From Hofstenia miamia (Eukaryota > Xenacoelomorpha > Acoela), in the NCBI GenBank assembly GCA_004352715.1, contig SCFE01000001.1, forward strand, positions 2,177,685 to 2,241,684: a DNA stretch of 64,000 nt, read 5' to 3'. Shown here piece after piece: positions 58,573 through 64,000 of the stretch. The position numbers and the translations under genes are program-made. The notes under the pieces are model-generated. The model made no database searches, was not told where the DNA came from, and saw nothing but the letters and a program-made list of their open reading frames with translations. The first letter of the stretch is position 1. Each line of letters opens with the position of its first letter.

Positions 58573-59081
58573 AGTTAACAATAACGTATCTCATGTTGGA
58601 GCAGAGAAATGATATCAGTGCATCCATACCCGCATATAACAGGACACAATGATTTAAAAGAATATTTGACTCTGTTAAAGCTTGGTAGCAGATACTACAT
58701 GGTGACCTTGACAGATAAGAACAAGAAGAAGAATCAACCCAAACTTCTAACCTGAGACTTGGAATCAATAGTAAGAAAAGCAACCATGACAGAGAAAGCC
58801 ACACATGCAAAGAATCTAACATGATAGATAGTCAGTTGCCACTACCACACCTAATCTAAAGCAGGTTCAAAGACAAGAATTACACTAAACTGCTAGCCAC
58901 TACTAATTGCAAATCAAAATGATGAAAAACAAGAACTTACAACAGGTGCTCAAACAAGACATGAAAAGATATGAGAAAGAAAGCCCTTGCTGCACATTAG
59001 TAAAAATAATTAAGAGTGAAAAAATTATGCAGAGAGGAGGCATAACAGAACCTGTCGAAGTATTGTAGCAGATGCTACAAT
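58573..59081. other. No gene recognised
   Basis: Moderately AT-rich. AACCTGAGACTTGGAA-type words near 58750 recur from 58424, suggesting another local duplication. Openings are short. Confidence 0.35.
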
Positions 59082-59698
59082 AAGCTGTTTTTACACTTGG
59101 CGATGCATAGAGCTGATATTGCATAACGCAAATTTCAATCTATTATAACTATATTTCTAGCGAAGCACAATTTTGATATTTTCTATCACTTTAATCAGCT
59201 GTTTTCACTTTCGGTGAATGAAAAATTGTGAACGTTTTAGTTTATATTTAGTTAGTTAGTATACTTTTGCATGATAGTTAAAATAGATAAAACATGGGTG
59301 TAGCATTTAATCCCGCTTAGCATTGAATAACTTATAAGTACACAAATAAAATTTAAGTAATATTTAGCTAAAACTAAATATAATTGCCCGTTTAGTAAGA
59401 TGTGTCAATTGATATTTGTATCTGAATGTCTTCTGCATCCTTCAAATATATTTTGAGCGTCTCCTTCCAATATTATTAAAATACAAGGGTTCCAGTTGCT
59501 TTATTTGAATGAGGTCTCAAATTTCATGCGTAAATCTTATACATTATATTTTCAGTATTATAAACAGGTTCTTTTAATATTATTAGTAAGTTCCATAGAA
59601 AACTGAATTAAAATTACGTTATCAAAAAGCAGAACAACTCCGTTTGTAGCAAAATTTAGGAGAGATTCGAATTGCAATACTGTAAATTGCTCATAGTA
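59082..59698. repeat. Direct repeat of about 615 bp, copy 1
   Basis: Matches 60129-60742 with only scattered single-base changes and small indels (I judge about 95% identity). It begins AAGCTGTTTTTACACWTGGC and ends TTGCTCATAGTA, followed by a single N at 59699. No coding sequence. Confidence 0.93.
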
Positions 59699-59974
59699 NT
59701 ACAAACTATGATCTTCATTTATGTTTTTAATTGTTCTGAAAGCTTCGATCATCTAATACACAATTAAAATGAGTGCATGCGTTCACATTTTGTGATATTA
59801 CAAATTTTGAAATGCACATAATAATTCTATTTTTGCTTAGCGTTGATTCTTAGTTATTTCAATACAATTCCCTAACATTTATGCATATGACCGTTGGATG
59901 AGCTGCAAAGTTCCCCTTGGTTATATTTGTGTTATCTCTACAAAATTTCCAGTGTGAATGAACTGAAATTCGTT

Positions 59975-60055
59975 TTAGTTTCAGCGGTAGTTGGCCGGCA
60001 ACAGCTAATACCGACCGGCCGGTTTTCAGCCGGTTTTGGCCGGTAAATTTTATTT
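59975..60055. repeat. GGCCGG-rich palindromic stretch
   Basis: GTTGGCCGGCAAC is a perfect palindrome, followed by CCGACCGGCCGGTTTTCAGC and CCGGTTTTGGCCGGT, an unusually GC-rich, hairpin-prone block in very AT-rich DNA. It probably forms the end of a DNA transposon. Confidence 0.6.
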
Positions 60056-60103
60056 GCATTGTATATTTAATCTATGCAACTACACTGTATATATACACAT
60101 AGA

Positions 60104-60129
60104 AATATATATATATATATATATATATA
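60104..60129. repeat. (TA)n microsatellite
   Basis: A TA run directly at the left border of the second 615-bp copy. Confidence 0.9.
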
Positions 60130-60742
60130 AGCTGTTTTTACACATGGCGATGCATAGAGCTGATATTGCATAACGCAAATTTCAATCTATTATAACTATA
60201 TTTCTAGCAAAGCACAATTTTGATATTTTCTATAACTTTAATCAGCTGTTTTCACTTTCAGTGAATGAAAAATTGTGAACGTTTTAGTTTTTATTTAGTT
60301 AGTTTACTTTGCATGATAGTTAAAATATATAAAACATTGGTGTAGCATTTGACCCCGCTTAGCATTGAATAACTTATAAGTACACAAATAAAATTTAAGT
60401 AATATTTCGCTAAAACTAAATATAATTGCTCGTTTAGTAAGATGTGTCAATTGATATTTGTATCTGAATGTCTTCTGCATCCTTCAAATTTATTTTGAGC
60501 GTCCCTTTCCAATATTATTAAAATACAAGGGTTCTAGTTGCTTTATTTGAATGAGGTCTCTGAAATTTCAAGCGTAAATCCTATACATTATATTTTCAGT
60601 ATTATAAACAGGTTCTTTTAATATTATTAGTAAGTTCCATAGAAAACTGAATTAAAATTACGTTATCAAAAAGCAGAACAACTCCGTTTGTAGCAAAATT
60701 TAGGAGAGATTCGAATTGCAATACTGTAAATTGCTCATAGTA
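60129..60742. repeat. Direct repeat of about 615 bp, copy 2
   Basis: Second copy of 59082-59698, in the same orientation, 430 bp downstream. It starts exactly at the end of a TA microsatellite. Confidence 0.93.
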
Positions 60743-63617
60743 TAATATTTTTTTCGAACTTTAGATTTTCATAGTAATTCCTCCCAAAGTAAACAAAGTA
60801 TTCCCTGTTTATAATATAAAACAAGAAGTAGTAAGGTTTGTTTTTTGTTCTAGTTTACACATCATAGACAACATGGTTTTGGTTTTTCATTAAAGACGTT
60901 TTCGCTTTAAAAGACTTTGTTGAATAATCATCTTGACGTGTAAGAGATTGAAAGCACTAATGGTTTTTGGAGCAGGAAATTCAATGGATTTTTCATTTTA
61001 AATGTTAAAAGATCAAATTACCATGGTTCTACATTTTTGTGTGTGAATAATACACTATTAACTAACGTTGTTTACCAATTTACAAACATTTACACATTTA
61101 GAATGGCAAATGCATCACGTAGTTTACAAATTTAACAATTGGAAATCATATCTAACAATGGAAATATTGTCACCAACTATGAATAACGAATGTGTCATCG
61201 TATTTACGCATTAAAGTTACAAGGCAGAGACCCAAAGTCAAACGAAATAAGGTAAAAACGTGAAAAACTCTATAAACATGTAACATGCAGTTGGCTGTTT
61301 TATCAATCATGAAGCATTGTTTGAAATCTAGTGTGTTTTTCAAGTTACGTGAAATGCTTACCACAACATTTACTATATTAAAGAACTATTAATTTGTTGG
61401 GTGGCGAAATATACATTATTACAGTACGTCAATCAAAGGAAAATTTTGACTGTCCCCCTCATCATATCCAAACGCATTCAAGTGGTACAATTGCAATTTA
61501 ATAACATTGGCTTTAGAGAAGGAAACCTTACCAACAAATAAATAATTACTTTTATTGAATTTCTTAATTTGTTGTGTAGAAATGAAGCAGTGTTTTGGGC
61601 GTACAAGTAATTTTGGATGAGTGAATTAATGTATTACTATTATGGATAAATCAGCTTATTTAAATGACGTTTGTATTTCAAAATTCTGGGCGACTTGTCT
61701 TCTAATTACCAAGCACTTGGATTTTTTGCGTCTGAATAATATGCTATTAACTAGCTTTGTTTACCTATTTACAAACATTTTACGCGTTTAGAATGGTTAA
61801 TTCAACATGGAAGCATGGGTAACTTTGGAAGAATGAATTAATGCATTACTATTATTGATACATCAGCTTACAATGTACTGAATAATCTGGATAACAAGTT
61901 TGGGCGTCGTGATTTCTCATGTCAACTACGAAAAATAAATGGTGATACTTCTGCGAAATTTTCCTAGATGTGGTGAAGCTTGGCACAACAACTTGGTCTG
62001 CACAAAAACAGCTCACAAACAATACGTTTTGTTTCACATGTAATTCCTAAGCATGGCGAATATTTATTCCATTTTTATTTGTATATTGGTGAAAACGAAC
62101 TTGTCTTTGTCATGTATATCAGATATTTCAATTTTTTTTGATTTATCAATGGTATATTTAATATGCTTTGGCGGATATTTCTATCTCGTTTTTGAAAATG
62201 TACGTTTATTTCACTCGACTATAGTGTTTAAGTTTAGAAGAATATTTCTTCACTTTGTATTTGGATATTACCAGAAAAGGAGTTTTGCGTCGATCAATTA
62301 TATTCCTTGTTGCATGATTAAACATTGTTACAACAAACATGGCTTAAGAACTTCATCACTCAGAGTTGTTGTGTAATGTATGCTTTTACATTAGTACAAT
62401 TTATTCATAATTGCTAAAGAAATTGCTATTTTTAACCTCTTCCATACTATATCTTTGATTAATATTAATGCAACTTGAAATATACACCTAAACAAGTTTT
62501 GGCTTTTATATCTATGAATTATTTTCCTTAACACAGAGCTTTGCATGTTTTAAACATTGTTACAATGAACATGTATACTAACAGAAGCAAATACGTCAGT
62601 TTGCCTAAAAAATAAAAAGTTTGTGAAAAAATTAATTTGCTCCATTTAATATTGTCAAAAACATTTATTGTCTTCAATTATAACACTTTGCCCCCAAGTC
62701 TATCAATCAAAATAAAAATTTCGTCAAAAAATTAATTTGCTCAACTTAGTTTTATCAAAATATTTCGTCACTAGATGGCGTCCAATATAATCGCTTCCTC
62801 TCAATTTGGCAAATAGTCATGGGTGTCCCATTGGAACGTCCTCTCCCCGTGACCTTACTACTGCTCTGTGCGTTTCACTGCGAAGCAAAAATGATTGCGT
62901 AAAATTTAAATTCGTAAACTTCGTCGAAATTCTTAACCTCATAAAATTTAGCATCAAAAACTTCTTCATAAATTTTAACTTTGTAGAATTCTACTTAGTA
63001 ATAATCATAAATTTTAGTGTTATAAATTACTGCAGAGAAGGATTGTCTTTATCGAGACTTATGTACATTTAGACAACGAGTACTCAGCGAGCTCTGGTTT
63101 GATTGCTTTAGCGATTTCCAACATTCTGTAGAGCTCTTACAACATATATTCTTAGTTACTATACCCTTTGGTTAATGCGAGACTTTATTATATACAATTT
63201 ACGAATTTCGTTTATGATTGAAATATTTCAACCGAAATAGTTCCCAATGAATAGAAGTGATTTAAACAACAATGACAGTCTCCAGTGCAGCCCATTTAAA
63301 CAAATCTGATTCATCCCATTTTTATAATGCTTGCCAAAACAATTTCCCTAGTTTTCAGTCTCCTACAGCAAAATTTATTCGAGTTTGATACGATTGTAAA
63401 ACTTTAAAGTATATATTATATTTTTCAGCACATTCTTTATAAAATATATAGCAATGACTTCATCTGCGATGACTTGCGTGCATTGCATAATATTAACCAT
63501 TTTTTATACTTTGGTCCATCTTTTCTGCTCATATTTTAAATACTTCAGCCCAATAAATCCCCCATAAGCTTGGTCAGGGCCATGTCAATCTCTGCATTCC
63601 TAATATATATATATATA
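60743..63617. other. Noncoding with small internal repeats
   Basis: No gene recognised. Several short duplications are visible: TTACAAACATTTACACATTT-type at about 61080 and 61768, ATTAATGCATTACTATTATT-type at 61626 and 61837, AACATTGTTACAA at 62323 and 62552, and AAAAAATTAATTTGCTC at 62624 and 62725. Openings at 62053-62376 and 62806-63072 have no motifs. Confidence 0.45.
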
Positions 63618-63619
63618 TA

Positions 63620-64000
63620 CACTACTGGCCAAAAGTTTGGGAACAGTAACCTGTCTAAAGCGTGTTTTATGCTATTTCCTGGAAACTTCGTAAAATTCCT
63701 GGAATTCCCAATTTTTTCGTATAATTTAAAAGAGATTCATTTAGCCAATCAAATTAACACAACTTTAGATTTAACCACAATACATTTTCACTAAAAAAGC
63801 ACTATAATTATAGTTTGAAATATGGTCCGTGGTAGTGAAATTTCACCAACAAAGCTTGCTCAAATTCATATCTTGTACGAGGAGGGGTAGAATTATTCCA
63901 CTATAGCTGTTATAATTGGCGTGTCTGTATCTTCGGTTTCCAGAAGTGTTACTCGCTAACAGCAACTTCAAAATTTTTGTTCTCGCAAGGGTCTTGAAAA
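63620..64000 (+). mobile_element. Tc1-like element, left end, runs off the window
   Basis: After a TA-rich flank the terminal repeat reads CACTACTGGCCAAAAGTTTG, the well-known Tc1-type end. The transposase start ATG is at 63822: MVRGSEISPTKLAQIHILYE, then a stop (63888-63890), then NYSTIAVIIGVSVSSVSRSV in frame, the first helix-turn-helix, and a further stop. Two early stops make it a pseudogene; the remainder is beyond the right edge. Confidence 0.88.

Overview
This is an AT-rich window from an invertebrate animal nuclear genome (eukaryotic introns with GT/AG borders, TA microsatellites, many decayed transposons). Arthropod-type transposon families and a TATA plus TCAGTT initiator downstream of one retroelement fit an arthropod, but some of the same families also occur in cnidarians and other invertebrates, so I do not name a species. 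It is a draft assembly: three gaps of exactly 1000 N, gaps of 822 and 79 N, and isolated single N.

The backbone is a very large host gene on the minus strand: the ER mannosyltransferase ALG12. Five exons can be placed with matching phases (first coding exon 42964-43095, then 22286-22418, 6068-6241, 1405-1631 and 662-831); the rest of the C-terminus lies left of the window, and an internal block of roughly 95 codons is missing between 6068 and 1631, probably in the gap 4986-5985. Other host genes lie inside its introns. Two plus-strand exons of fizzy-related/Cdh1 (4134-4344) sit between ALG12 exons. A plus-strand Gab/Dos-like PH-domain gene (26074-26946) and a two-exon Myb/SANT-like gene (34976-37676) sit in the 20 kb first intron. 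Upstream of ALG12, on the same strand, is an intronless 680-residue coiled-coil/PDZ-like/FYVE protein gene (43680-45722).

A 2811-bp block with the PH gene occurs twice, base for base, including the same single N (24985-27795 and 38600-41410). This is most simply an assembly duplication.

Most of the rest is mobile DNA in decay: a piggyBac with TTAA duplications and terminal repeats (1823-4085), a LINE-like ORF1 start (4703-4985), two neighbouring mariner-like elements (6845-7521 and 8344-9634), a hAT-like transposase (9873-10990), a RAG1-core/Transib-like transposase relic (12070-13760), Tc1/mariner scraps (16330-16740, 17660-18085, and 63620 to the right end), inverted-repeat MITEs (19522-20250, 33151-33529), a widespread arthropod transposon-type ORF (34100-34735), Penelope-like and non-LTR reverse transcriptase scraps (48548-48780, 50264-50850, 31990-32070), and a reverse transcriptase-RNase H ORF resembling hepadnavirus-like or DIRS-like retroelements (52483-53436) followed by a good core promoter. 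From 54.8 kb to the right end the sequence is dominated by local direct duplications and noncoding DNA. No tRNA, rRNA or CRISPR array was recognised.
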